Assembly (NCBI GenBank): GCA_017501805.1
Contig: JAFVWG010000135.1
Coordinates: forward strand, 1 to 7,747
DNA from: Oscillospiraceae bacterium
GTDB taxonomy: Bacteria; Bacillota; Clostridia; Oscillospirales; Oscillospiraceae
DNA: 7,747 nt
Direction of reading: 5' to 3'
The translations under genes and the position numbers were made by a program. Within the stretch, counting starts at the first letter, position 1. Every line of letters starts with the position of its first letter. The notes under the pieces were generated by a model that had not been told where the DNA came from, ran no database searches, and worked only from the letters and a program-made list of their open reading frames with translations. Below, piece by piece: positions 1 through 5,935 of this stretch.

Positions 1-14
1 AGGAGAAAGCACAA

Positions 15-959
15 ATGAGCCTTTCAACCCTCCTGGGAAACGAAGAACTGAAAAAGCGGCTCACGGCAGATCTCCGCGCCGGACGCCTGTCCCATTGCTA
101 TCTGCTCAGCGGACCGGAGGGCTCGGGAAAGCATACGCTCGCGCGGCTGCTTGCCGCGGCGATGGAATGTACAGCTTCCGAGCCGCCATGCCTGTGCTGC
201 GGACCGTGCCGCAAGGTGCTTGACGGCGTTCATCCCGATGTTGCCGAGGTGGACGATGATACGAAGAAGACCGTGTCCGTCGAGCTCGCGCGCCGGGCGC
301 GGACGGAGCTGTATGTCCGTCCCGGAGAGGGGAAACGAAAGGTCTATCTCTTCCCCCGTGCACAGGATCTGACGCCGCAGGCGCAGAACGCGCTGCTGAA
401 GGTGCTGGAGGAGCCGCCGGAGTACGGTGCGTTCATCCTGCTTTCCGACCGTGCGGAGGCGATGCTGCCCACCGTTCGCTCCCGCTGTGTGGAGCTTGCG
501 CTGCAGCCGGTTTCCGAGCGGGACGCACTGCCGTTTTTGCGCGAGCGCTTCCCTGAAAAGGACGACGCCGCGCTGCGCCGCGCCCTGCGCATCGGCGAGG
601 GTTGGATCGGTCGGGTGCAGAAGATCCTGCGGGAGGAAGAAAAGCCCGACCCGCTTGCCGAAGAGCTCTTGGACGCCTATGCAGGGCAGGATGCGCTTGC
701 TCTCACGCAGGCTTTGTTCAAGCTCGAACGGAGAAAGCGGGAGCAGATGCTCCCTGTTTTGCGGCAGGTCCGCGAAACGCTGATCGCCGCGCTCGCACAG
801 CGAAGCGGCAGACAAACAGAAGAAACACCCTTCGCCTCCGCGAGGACGACCGCAGAATTATCGGATGCGTGCCGTTTGCTCAGCGAGGCGATCCACGCAG
901 CGGAGTCCAATGCCGGCGTCGGCCACGTGTGCGGCTATCTGGCGGTCACGCTTCGCTGA
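15..959 (+). CDS. holB: DNA polymerase III delta-prime subunit (clamp-loader ATPase-fold protein)
   Basis: The 314-residue product matches the usual length of delta-prime, the clamp-loader subunit that helps place the beta sliding clamp on DNA at the cytoplasmic replisome. Visible features, in order: a Walker A loop GPEGSGKHT (residues 33-41); a zinc-finger-like cysteine group (C52, C59, C62, C65, with an extra C61); the AAA+ segment QNALLKVLEEPP (124-135); and the sensor/arginine-finger motif SRC (156-158). Where a Walker B Asp-Glu would sit, the sequence reads LFPRAQDL, so the acidic pair is missing and ATP hydrolysis by this subunit is doubtful. The ATG at 15 follows AGGAGA at 1-6 with 8 nt spacing. 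The gene upstream lies outside the window. The stop at 957-959 is 12 nt before the next start, so the two genes are probably co-transcribed. A dnaX gamma/tau assignment is unlikely given the length and the lack of a C-terminal tau region. Confidence 0.93.
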   Translation: MSLSTLLGNEELKKRLTADLRAGRLSHCYLLSGPEGSGKHTLARLLAAAMECTASEPPCLCCGPCRKVLDGVHPDVAEVDDDTKKTVSVELARRARTELYVRPGEGKRKVYLFPRAQDLTPQAQNALLKVLEEPPEYGAFILLSDRAEAMLPTVRSRCVELALQPVSERDALPFLRERFPEKDDAALRRALRIGEGWIGRVQKILREEEKPDPLAEELLDAYAGQDALALTQALFKLERRKREQMLPVLRQVRETLIAALAQRSGRQTEETPFASARTTAELSDACRLLSEAIHAAESNAGVGHVCGYLAVTLR

Positions 960-971
960 AAGGAGATAATC

Positions 972-2360
972 ATGGATATCGATCAGGAACGCAACAATCA
1001 AACGATGCCCGAAGCGCCCTGCTGCGAGGACTGCGCGGGATGCAGCGGCTGCGCGGAGAACGTCTCCGAAGCAGCGGAGACCGCTGCTTCCGGCCGCAGC
1101 GTCGAGGTCGTGGACGTGATGTTCCGCAACGGCTGCAAGCCTTATTTCTTCGCCCCCGGCGAGCTGCAGCTGCATGTGGGCGACGCTGTCATCGTTGACA
1201 CCGCGCACGGACAGGAATACGGCACCGTGTCTGCCGCCAACCACGCCGAGCCAGAAGAGAGCGTGACGCAGCCGCTTCGCGCCGTGCTGCGCCGTGCCAC
1301 GGAAAAGGACGAGGCGATCAACGCCGAAAATCGCAAGCGGGAAGCGGAGGCCTTCGCGGTCTGTCTGAAAAAAATCGAGCAGCACAAGCTGGATATGCAG
1401 CTTGTCTCCGCGGAATGTGCCTTTGACGGCAGCAAGCTGCTGTTCTTCTTTACGGCGGAGGGTCGTGTCGACTTCCGCGATCTGGTCAGAGACCTCGCAT
1501 CCACGCTGCATTCCCGCATTGAGCTGCGGCAGATCGGCGTGCGCGACAAAGCGAAGATGGTCGGCGGTCTCGGCATCTGCGGACGACCGTTCTGCTGCCG
1601 CGAATTTCTGGAGGACTTCGAGCCCGTTTCCATCAAGATGGCGAAAACGCAGAGCCTTTCGCTCAACCCCACCAAGATCTCCGGCACCTGCGGCAGACTG
1701 ATGTGCTGCCTGAAATACGAGCAGGAAGCGTACGAGAGCCTCCTCAAAACCACGCCGAAGGCGGAGTCCTTCGTGGATACCCCGGACGGAAGAGGTACCG
1801 TTACCGATGTGAATCTGCTGGCGCAGACCGTCCGCGTGCGTATGGAGAAGGAGCCCGACCGTTTTGTTACCTGCCGCAACGACGAACTCTATGTGACCCG
1901 CAACGGCAAGGCGAAAAAGACCGATCCTCCCATCCCGGAGGACTTCGCGCCCATTTCCTCGCAGCCGCGCCGCCGCCGTCATCTTTCGGAGACCGAGCCG
2001 AAAGAGGAATTCGTCTGGGCGGACGAGGCACTGCTGACCCCGGAAGAAGCTCTGCAGAAGGAAAAGGCGGCGGAAGAGGAGCGCAATGCCTCCCGCAGCC
2101 GCAGCGGACGCAGCAGACGCGGCGGACGCCGCAGATCCGGAAAGAGCGCCGAGCAGGCACAGCCCGGAGCGGAGCAGCCCCGCGCGGAGAAACCGAAGGT
2201 CCGTGCGGAAAAGCCGAAGCTGCGCCCGGAAAAAGCAAAGCCCCGTGCGGAGAAACCGCAGCCTGCCGCGCAGGAGCAGAAGAGCGAGGGCGCACCGTCG
2301 GCACACCGCCGCCGCAGACCCCGCCGCCGCAAGAGCGGTGAAAGCAAGGAAAATTCATAA
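972..2360 (+). CDS. ricT: PSP1 domain protein (RicT/YaaT family)
   Basis: This 462-residue protein carries the PSP1/RicT signature. In Bacillus subtilis, RicT (YaaT) forms the Fe-S-containing RicA-RicF-RicT complex, which works with RNase Y in mRNA processing and influences sporulation and competence. The signature is GGLGICGRPFCC at residues 198-209, followed by SLNPTKISGTCGRLMCC at 230-246, giving conserved cysteines 203, 208, 209, 240, 245 and 246. Two additions flank the core. The N-terminus has a cysteine cluster (C17, C18, C21, C24, C27) before the domain begins near residue 45. From about residue 325 to the end there is a low-complexity tail rich in Arg, Lys, Ala, Pro and Glu, including four imperfect R-A/P-E-K heptads and an Arg-rich end. 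The ATG at 972 follows AGGAGAT at 960-966. Position directly after holB matches the arrangement in many Bacillota. The family call is firm; the role of the extra ends is unknown. Confidence 0.92.
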   Translation: MDIDQERNNQTMPEAPCCEDCAGCSGCAENVSEAAETAASGRSVEVVDVMFRNGCKPYFFAPGELQLHVGDAVIVDTAHGQEYGTVSAANHAEPEESVTQPLRAVLRRATEKDEAINAENRKREAEAFAVCLKKIEQHKLDMQLVSAECAFDGSKLLFFFTAEGRVDFRDLVRDLASTLHSRIELRQIGVRDKAKMVGGLGICGRPFCCREFLEDFEPVSIKMAKTQSLSLNPTKISGTCGRLMCCLKYEQEAYESLLKTTPKAESFVDTPDGRGTVTDVNLLAQTVRVRMEKEPDRFVTCRNDELYVTRNGKAKKTDPPIPEDFAPISSQPRRRRHLSETEPKEEFVWADEALLTPEEALQKEKAAEEERNASRSRSGRSRRGGRRRSGKSAEQAQPGAEQPRAEKPKVRAEKPKLRPEKAKPRAEKPQPAAQEQKSEGAPSAHRRRRPRRRKSGESKENS

Positions 2361-2365
2361 AACAG

Positions 2366-2402
2366 TGAAACCGACCTATGTTACGATCATAGGTCGGTTT
2401 TT
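2366..2402 (+). terminator. Rho-independent terminator after ricT
   Basis: A 13-bp perfect stem (2368-2380 with 2388-2400, core ACCGACCTATG/CATAGGTCGGT) closes a 7-nt loop and ends in a T-run to 2402. It starts 6 nt after the ricT stop and should end the holB-ricT transcript. The same hairpin, with a compensated stem change, ends the gene at 5244-5885. Confidence 0.88.
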
Positions 2403-2424
2403 CATGCAAAATGCAGAATGCATC
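2366..2424 (+). repeat. Dispersed terminator-repeat, copy 1
   Basis: TGAAACCGACCT opens the element, and TTTTTCATGCAAAATGCAG followed by R-ATGC closes it. Copy 2 at 5896-5954 has the same ends: 12 of 12 nt on the left and 23 of 24 on the right. The shared right flank extends well beyond what a terminator needs, so this is a repeated unit rather than two terminators that happen to look alike. The loops differ in sequence and length. Confidence 0.75.
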
Positions 2425-2434
2425 ATGCAGAATG
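2411..2434 (+). repeat. Short direct repeat ATGCAGAATG
   Basis: ATGCAGAATG occurs at 2411-2420 and again at 2425-2434, separated by CATC. A related ATGCAGGATG follows terminator-repeat copy 2 (5944-5953). This looks like a slippage-prone tail of the dispersed repeat. Confidence 0.6.
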
Positions 2435-2454
2435 AATGGTGCGGGAATGTTTTG

Positions 2455-2487
2455 AGGACGCGCTGCCGCAGGCAGCGCGTCCTTTTT
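2455..2487 (+). terminator. Second plus-strand terminator hairpin
   Basis: A perfect 13-bp stem (AGGACGCGCTGCC at 2455-2467, complement at 2471-2483) has a GCA loop and runs into TTTTT at 2483-2487. The T-tract is on the plus strand, so it should stop readthrough from ricT before it runs antisense to the cysteine-rich gene. Read on the minus strand, the hairpin lies 2-7 nt past that gene's stop but is followed by TCAAAACATT, a poor U-tract, so minus-strand termination would be weaker. Confidence 0.8.
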
Positions 2488-2489
2488 GC

Positions 2490-2852
2490 TCAGATCGGGG
2501 GCAGGGGGAAGCGGTCCGGATCGCAGGGGCAGTAGGGACGGAAGCCGCAGCCGGGGAAGCGCGGGGGAAGATTCCAGATCCCGCTGACATCGCAGACGTT
2601 CGGACGGTCACAGTCTGTGTTCGCGCCGCCGACGTTTCCGCCGCAGCCGCAGTTCGTGTTCGCGCCGCCGACATTCCCGCCGCAGCCGCAGCATCCGCAG
2701 CAGCAGCAACCGCAGCAGCACGGATTCGCCGTATCGGAGGCGGCGGAGACCACAGCGGCCTGCACGGCCTTGTCACAGCAGGGGTTGCAGCAGGCGTTTT
2801 CCACAAAGCCGGGGAAGCGCAGAGGTTTCTTTCCGCAATTACAATGGCTCAT
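2490..2852 (-). CDS. Small cysteine-rich protein of unknown function
   Basis: The ATG at 2852 is chosen because AGGAGGT (2865-2859) sits 6 nt upstream; the longer reading from 2897 would start inside a terminator hairpin. The product is 120 residues with 23 cysteines (19%). The N-terminus has CNC and a CC-x2-CC motif (residues 21-26). Residues 45-57 are almost only Cys and Gly, followed by a 13-residue tandem repeat containing CGGNVGGANT, then a Pro/Phe/Cys-rich end with CPC (108-110). There is no signal peptide or membrane segment. No known family was recognised. Metal binding, a disulfide-cross-linked structural role such as a spore-coat component, or a storage protein are all possible but unproven. 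Coding is supported by the ribosome binding site, an intact frame through GC-rich repeats, and the flanking terminators. Low complexity keeps confidence moderate. Confidence 0.7.
   Translation of the reverse strand: MSHCNCGKKPLRFPGFVENACCNPCCDKAVQAAVVSAASDTANPCCCGCCCCGCCGCGGNVGGANTNCGCGGNVGGANTDCDRPNVCDVSGIWNLPPRFPGCGFRPYCPCDPDRFPLPPI
2617..2694 (-). repeat. 39-bp tandem repeat inside the cysteine-rich gene
   Basis: Two adjacent 39-bp units (2617-2655 and 2656-2694) match at 34 of 39 positions. They encode the 13-residue repeat containing CGGNVGGANT. Because the unit is a multiple of 3, copy-number changes would keep the reading frame. Confidence 0.8.
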
Positions 2853-2866
2853 AATCTGACCTCCTG

Positions 2867-2905
2867 AAAAAATTGTCGCAGAGGGGCGTCCCTCCACGAC
2901 AATTT
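2867..2905 (-). terminator. Terminator of the mrnC-rqcH operon, in the leader of the cysteine-rich gene
   Basis: Read on the minus strand, a 9-bp outer stem (AAATTGTCG with CGACAATTT) encloses a CA/CA internal mismatch, then a 5-bp GAGGG/CCCTC stem with a 4-nt loop. The 3' arm runs into six T residues (plus positions 2872-2867). It begins 22 nt after the rqcH stop. The T-tract is followed after one base by AGGAGGT, the ribosome binding site of the cysteine-rich ORF, so the terminator occupies that gene's leader and leaves no room for a promoter between them. Confidence 0.85.
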
Positions 2906-2926
2906 ATGCGGATCTTCGATGCTTCG

Positions 2927-4684
2927 TTACCCGACGGTCAGTTTTTTTATAACGGCTTCGTCCGGCGTGACATAAAGCGTGCGGTATTGGGTGTAGATCA
3001 CCATACCCGGCTTTGCGCCCGCCGGTTTTTTGACGTATTTGATCGGGGTGCAGTCCACCGCGACGTTTTCGCCGTCCCGCGCCTGCGAGAACCATACGGC
3101 GATCTGCGCCGCTTCGGTGAAGGTGTCGTCGTCCGGCTCTGCGCCGTTACACTCGATCACCACGTGCGCGCCCGCCTGCTTCTGCACGTGCAGCCAGATA
3201 TCCATCTTTGCGGAGAGCTTTGTCGTCAGCGCGTCGTTCTGGCGGTTGTTCCGTCCCGCGCGGATCGTGAATCCGCCCGAGGAGCGGAAGAGCATCGGCT
3301 TCTGCGGAGGCGTCTTCATCCGCTTTTTCTCCGTGCGGCGCACATAGCCGCCCTCGATCAGCTCTTCGCGGATCTCCGTGACGTCCGCTTCGCTCTCCGC
3401 GCGCGCGATCTCGTCCAGCACGCCCGCGAGGTATGCCTTTTCGTGCTCGCCGAGCGCGATCTGCTCGCCCAGCACCTTTTCGGCGGTCTTCGCCTTGGCG
3501 TATTCTTTATAGTATCGCGCCGCGTTCTGCTGCGCGGAAAGCTCCGGGCGCAGCCGCAGCTCGATCGTCTTTCCCTCGGGATCGTAGAGGTCCGCCGTGC
3601 GGAGCAGGGTCTGTCCGCGCCGGATCGCGTGCAGGTTTGCCATAATGAGGTCGCCCGCGCGGCGAAGCTTTTCGCGGTCGGTCGCGCCCGCAAGCTCCTG
3701 CTGCTGTGCGGCAAGCTTTCGGCAGACGCGCTCGTAGCGCGTGGAGATCGCCTTGTGGATGCTCTGCGTGCGCTGCCGCATCCGATCCTGTTGGTCGCGT
3801 CCCGCGTAGAAGGCGTCGAGCAGCGCGGAGAAGCTCGGCATACGCTCCTGCCGCAGGTAGTCGCCGTACTGTCCGATGGGACGGTAGCTGAACTCCCGCG
3901 GACGCGCGCCCTCCCACAGAAGATACGGCGCGGCGGTCTCGGGCGTCATTTCCGCAAAGGCGGCGGCGAGGCGCGCGGCGCAGGCGGATCTCTGCGCGGA
4001 GGTCATTTGGGCAATGTCCGCGTCCACATCGCCCGCGGACACAAAGGCAAGCTCACGGCAGACAAGCGGAGACAGACCGCCGAAGCGGTCGAGCAGCAGC
4101 TTTTCCAACCGCACGGGCGTGTCGATCTCCGCAAGCAGCTGTGCGACCGTGCGCTCGTCCGTCGTGCGCGGGTCGCGCTTTTCCGCAAGCGGGGGCAGAT
4201 GATAGTACAGCCCCGGCAGGAGCTGACGCTTTTCGGAATCTTCAAGGTCGACGCGCCGCAGACAGTCGAGAACGCGTCCGTCGCCGCCGAGCAGGATAAT
4301 ATTCGCGCTCCGTCCCGTCAGCTCCGCAATCAGATGCTTGCGGCAGGGCTCGCCCAGCTCGTCCGTGCAGTCCATGGTAAAATCGAGCAGCCGCTCCAGG
4401 GGCGGCTGTGTGATCTCCGCGATCCTTGCGCCGGTCAGGTGCTTTCGCAGGAGCATGCAGAACATCGGCGGCTGCGCCGGATTTTCCGGCGAGGTCTCGG
4501 TAAGGTGCGCCCGCGCCGAGCCGCCTGCGGCGGAGAGGAGGAGCTTGCCCGAAAAGGTGCGGTCGTGCACCTGCAGGATCAGGCAGTTTTTCTCCGGCTG
4601 CTGGATCTTGTCCACGCGCGCGCCGATCAGTTTCTTCCGCAGCTCGTCGGCAAGCGCCGACAAAAAAATCGCATCAAACGCCAT
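2927..4684 (-). CDS. rqcH: RqcH (NFACT family, Rqc2/FbpA-like ribosome quality control factor)
   Basis: At 585 residues this is a full-length NFACT protein. RqcH binds obstructed 50S subunits carrying peptidyl-tRNA and recruits tRNA-Ala so that a C-terminal alanine tail marks the stalled peptide for degradation. The family was first named fibronectin-binding protein A. The NFACT-N domain spans roughly residues 1-270, with MAFDAIFLSALADEL at the start and ELTGRSANIILL near 121-132. A charged helical (coiled-coil) region covers about 280-440. The NFACT-R domain follows, with SSGGFTIRAGRNNRQND (468-484) and DIWLHVQKQAGAHVVI (495-510). At the position of the tRNA-binding Asp-Arg pair of B. subtilis RqcH (97-98) this protein has Glu97-Arg98. 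The ATG at 4684 follows GGAGG with 6 nt spacing; that site lies inside the end of mrnC, and the two genes overlap by 11 nt, suggesting translational coupling. Confidence 0.93.
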   Translation of the reverse strand: MAFDAIFLSALADELRKKLIGARVDKIQQPEKNCLILQVHDRTFSGKLLLSAAGGSARAHLTETSPENPAQPPMFCMLLRKHLTGARIAEITQPPLERLLDFTMDCTDELGEPCRKHLIAELTGRSANIILLGGDGRVLDCLRRVDLEDSEKRQLLPGLYYHLPPLAEKRDPRTTDERTVAQLLAEIDTPVRLEKLLLDRFGGLSPLVCRELAFVSAGDVDADIAQMTSAQRSACAARLAAAFAEMTPETAAPYLLWEGARPREFSYRPIGQYGDYLRQERMPSFSALLDAFYAGRDQQDRMRQRTQSIHKAISTRYERVCRKLAAQQQELAGATDREKLRRAGDLIMANLHAIRRGQTLLRTADLYDPEGKTIELRLRPELSAQQNAARYYKEYAKAKTAEKVLGEQIALGEHEKAYLAGVLDEIARAESEADVTEIREELIEGGYVRRTEKKRMKTPPQKPMLFRSSGGFTIRAGRNNRQNDALTTKLSAKMDIWLHVQKQAGAHVVIECNGAEPDDDTFTEAAQIAVWFSQARDGENVAVDCTPIKYVKKPAGAKPGMVIYTQYRTLYVTPDEAVIKKLTVG

Positions 4685-5090
4685 GGTCGTCCTCCGATGT
4701 CAGCACGAACAGCTCATTGGCACGCGCTGTTTCGCCCGTGAGAAACAGCACGCCGAACAGGCATTCCAGCCCTGTTGCCATCGCGTAGTCGCCGGGAGAG
4801 GCGTTTTTCGGCGCGTCGTGATGCGCGTGGGCGTTGCGTCCGCGCTTGTACCACGCCAGCTCCCGCTCGGTCAGCAGCGGGAGCATTTTTTCCATACGCT
4901 TCGCCTGCGCGCCTGCGCTTACAAGAGACACCGTGCGGCGGTGCAGTTCGTTCACGCGCGCATTTGAATGTGCACAGAGCCGGCTTCGCGCCAGAAGCTC
5001 AAAGACCGCGTCTCCGAGGTGGGCGAGGGCGAGCACACTCATCTCGCCGAGCTCGCGGTCGCTCAGATGACGGTCAAAACAGTTTTCCAC
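4674..5090 (-). CDS. mrnC: Mini-ribonuclease III
   Basis: Mini-III is a compact RNase III-type enzyme without the double-stranded-RNA-binding domain; in Bacillota it trims the 23S rRNA precursor stem. The GTG at 5090 is chosen because GGAGGG (5102-5097) lies 6 nt upstream and it gives 138 residues, the usual family length. The longer reading from 5168 would start upstream of the predicted promoter. Motifs: LAHLGDAVFE (22-31) with catalytic-type Asp27, LHRRTVSLVSAGAQA (49-63), KRGRNAHAHHDAPKNA (82-97), and ATGLECLFG (105-113) with the second acid Glu109. All are expected for the family. It is the first gene of a two-gene operon with rqcH, and its last codons contain the rqcH ribosome binding site. 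In many Bacillota mrnC lies beside cysS; here it is paired with rqcH instead. Confidence 0.92.
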   Translation of the reverse strand: MENCFDRHLSDRELGEMSVLALAHLGDAVFELLARSRLCAHSNARVNELHRRTVSLVSAGAQAKRMEKMLPLLTERELAWYKRGRNAHAHHDAPKNASPGDYAMATGLECLFGVLFLTGETARANELFVLTSEDDHGV

Positions 5091-5115
5091 ACAGATCCCT
5101 CCAATTTCTGCTCCC

Positions 5116-5144
5116 AGTATAGCACAGCGCCATACGGAAACCAA
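5116..5144 (-). promoter_or_regulatory. Sigma-A-like promoter of mrnC-rqcH
   Basis: On the minus strand TTGGTT (5144-5139) and TATACT (5121-5116) are separated by exactly 17 nt. The -10 is good; the -35 matches only the TTG core. Transcription would start near 5109, giving a leader of about 20 nt that holds the ribosome binding site at 5102-5097. Confidence 0.65.
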
Positions 5145-5161
5145 GGCTCTTTTTTGCATAG

Positions 5162-5209
5162 GTAACAAAGTTTAACAAAAGTGTTGACAAAGAAGTTACA
5201 ATGTGTTAC
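5162..5209. promoter_or_regulatory. Repeated AACAAA words around the divergent promoters (possible operator)
   Basis: TAACAAA occurs at 5163-5169 and 5173-5179, exactly 10 bp apart, with the variant TGACAAA at 5185-5191 overlapping the -35 box. GTAACA (5162-5167) is also the inverted copy of TGTTAC (5204-5209), which overlaps the -10 box; inside that pair, TAACA (5173-5177) faces TGTTG (5182-5186). The placement would suit a repressor or activator acting on both genes, but AT-rich promoter DNA can produce such words by chance. Confidence 0.3.
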
Positions 5210-5212
5210 TAT
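5184..5212 (+). promoter_or_regulatory. Strong sigma-A-like promoter of the secreted CHAP/NlpC-like gene
   Basis: TTGACA (5184-5189), a perfect -35, is followed after 17 nt by TACTAT (5207-5212). Transcription would start near 5219, about 25 nt before the ATG at 5244. It is divergent from the mrnC promoter, with about 40 bp between the two -35 boxes. Confidence 0.8.
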
Positions 5213-5243
5213 TACGGAGCGACTTTAGAAAGGGGTGATTGTC

Positions 5244-5885
5244 ATGCACAGCAAAAAGCTGCTGACCCGCGCGCTGTTCTTCGTGCTTTGCGTTTTGATG
5301 CTGAGCGCGACGATCCTGCCCGCGGCTGCCCGCGAAGTGATCCTTGGCTGTGAATACGTCCGCATCACCGAGAACGGTTTTGTGGCGGATACCTTTATGG
5401 GCGTGGAAGCCCGCTATAATCTCGGCGGTCCGAAGCTCTACTGCTCGGAACTCATTCCCCGCTTCGTCCGCGACGTCTACGGCGTTGAAATGGTCCCCTC
5501 CGGCGTCGGTCCCTATGTGAACGACGACTCCGGCTGCCGCTTTGAAGAGCCCGCAGAGGCACAGCCCGGCGACATCCTGTTTGCCACCGCCGCCGCCCGC
5601 GGCAAGGGCTACAACCACTGGGCGATCTGCAAGTCCGTCGATCCCGAACACAATGTGATGACGGTCTTCGAGCAGAACTGGCGCTGGAACGGCTGTGCGG
5701 CCGTTGACCGCGTGATCCCGCTGCACGGAAGCTGCTACCGCGTCTACCGTCTGGTCACGGACGAAGGACGTCTGCCGACGCTCTCCGAGCGTGCGGCGCA
5801 GGAAGCGGCGCTGGCGCAGCCCGTGGTGCAGAGCAACGAGAATCTGCTGCGGCAGGCGATCCGCACGGCGGAGCTGTTCCTGTAA
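5244..5885 (+). CDS. Secreted CHAP / NlpC-P60-type cysteine peptidase-like protein
   Basis: The ATG at 5244 is preferred over a GTG at 5235 because that GTG lies inside the ribosome binding site AAGGGGTGA. The product has 213 residues. Residues 4-29 form a signal peptide: KK and R, a hydrophobic run LFFVLCVLMLSATIL, then PAAA with likely cleavage after Ala29. The mature part has the layout of a papain-fold peptidoglycan hydrolase: a nucleophile-type Cys67 in LYCSELI, the QPGDILF turn (107-113), a His125 in GYNHWAI, and a polar third position in VFEQNW (141-146). EQNW favours the CHAP branch, but either family is possible. The C-terminal 40 residues are Ala/Glu-rich and probably helical. No cell-wall-binding repeat or lipobox is visible. 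It is likely exported and acts on cell-wall peptide bonds, but the exact substrate cannot be told. Single-gene transcription unit with its own promoter and terminator. Confidence 0.75.
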   Translation: MHSKKLLTRALFFVLCVLMLSATILPAAAREVILGCEYVRITENGFVADTFMGVEARYNLGGPKLYCSELIPRFVRDVYGVEMVPSGVGPYVNDDSGCRFEEPAEAQPGDILFATAAARGKGYNHWAICKSVDPEHNVMTVFEQNWRWNGCAAVDRVIPLHGSCYRVYRLVTDEGRLPTLSERAAQEAALAQPVVQSNENLLRQAIRTAELFL

Positions 5886-5895
5886 TAACAAAAGA

Positions 5896-5935
5896 TGAAA
5901 CCGACCTGTGAGAAAAACTCACAGGTCGGCTTTTT
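5896..5935 (+). terminator. Rho-independent terminator of the CHAP/NlpC-like gene
   Basis: CCGACCTGTGAG (5901-5912) pairs perfectly with 5918-5929 around an AAAAA loop, then one C and TTTTT (5931-5935). It starts 11 nt after the stop codon. The outer ATGAAA/TTTCAT bases can extend the stem. Confidence 0.88.

Noticed and set aside
858..2306. A 482-codon minus-strand open frame opposite ricT
   Set aside because: Its Leu/Arg/Ala-rich low-complexity composition reflects the ricT codon bias. There are no motifs, and ricT on the plus strand is certain.
2436..2867. A plus-strand open frame opposite the cysteine-rich gene
   Set aside because: It starts before the terminator hairpin at 2455, has an Ala/Arg composition and no ribosome binding site. 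The minus-strand ORF has AGGAGGT at the right distance.
2853..2926. Riboswitch in the leader of the cysteine-rich gene
   Set aside because: Only a terminator hairpin fits in the 74 nt after the rqcH stop. There is no room for, or sign of, a ligand-binding aptamer.
2873..4741. A 622-codon plus-strand open frame, longer than rqcH
   Set aside because: It is the antisense shadow of rqcH and the end of mrnC in GC-rich DNA. It has an Arg/Leu-rich composition, no family motifs and no convincing ribosome binding site, whereas the minus-strand reading has full NFACT motifs.
5091..5168. An upstream ATG extension of mrnC
   Set aside because: It would start beyond the predicted promoter and add 26 residues that do not fit the family. 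The GTG at 5090 has GGAGGG 6 nt upstream.
5196..5891. A 231-codon minus-strand frame opposite the secreted hydrolase
   Set aside because: The plus-strand gene has a promoter, ribosome binding site, signal peptide and terminator; this frame has none of these and is a shadow.
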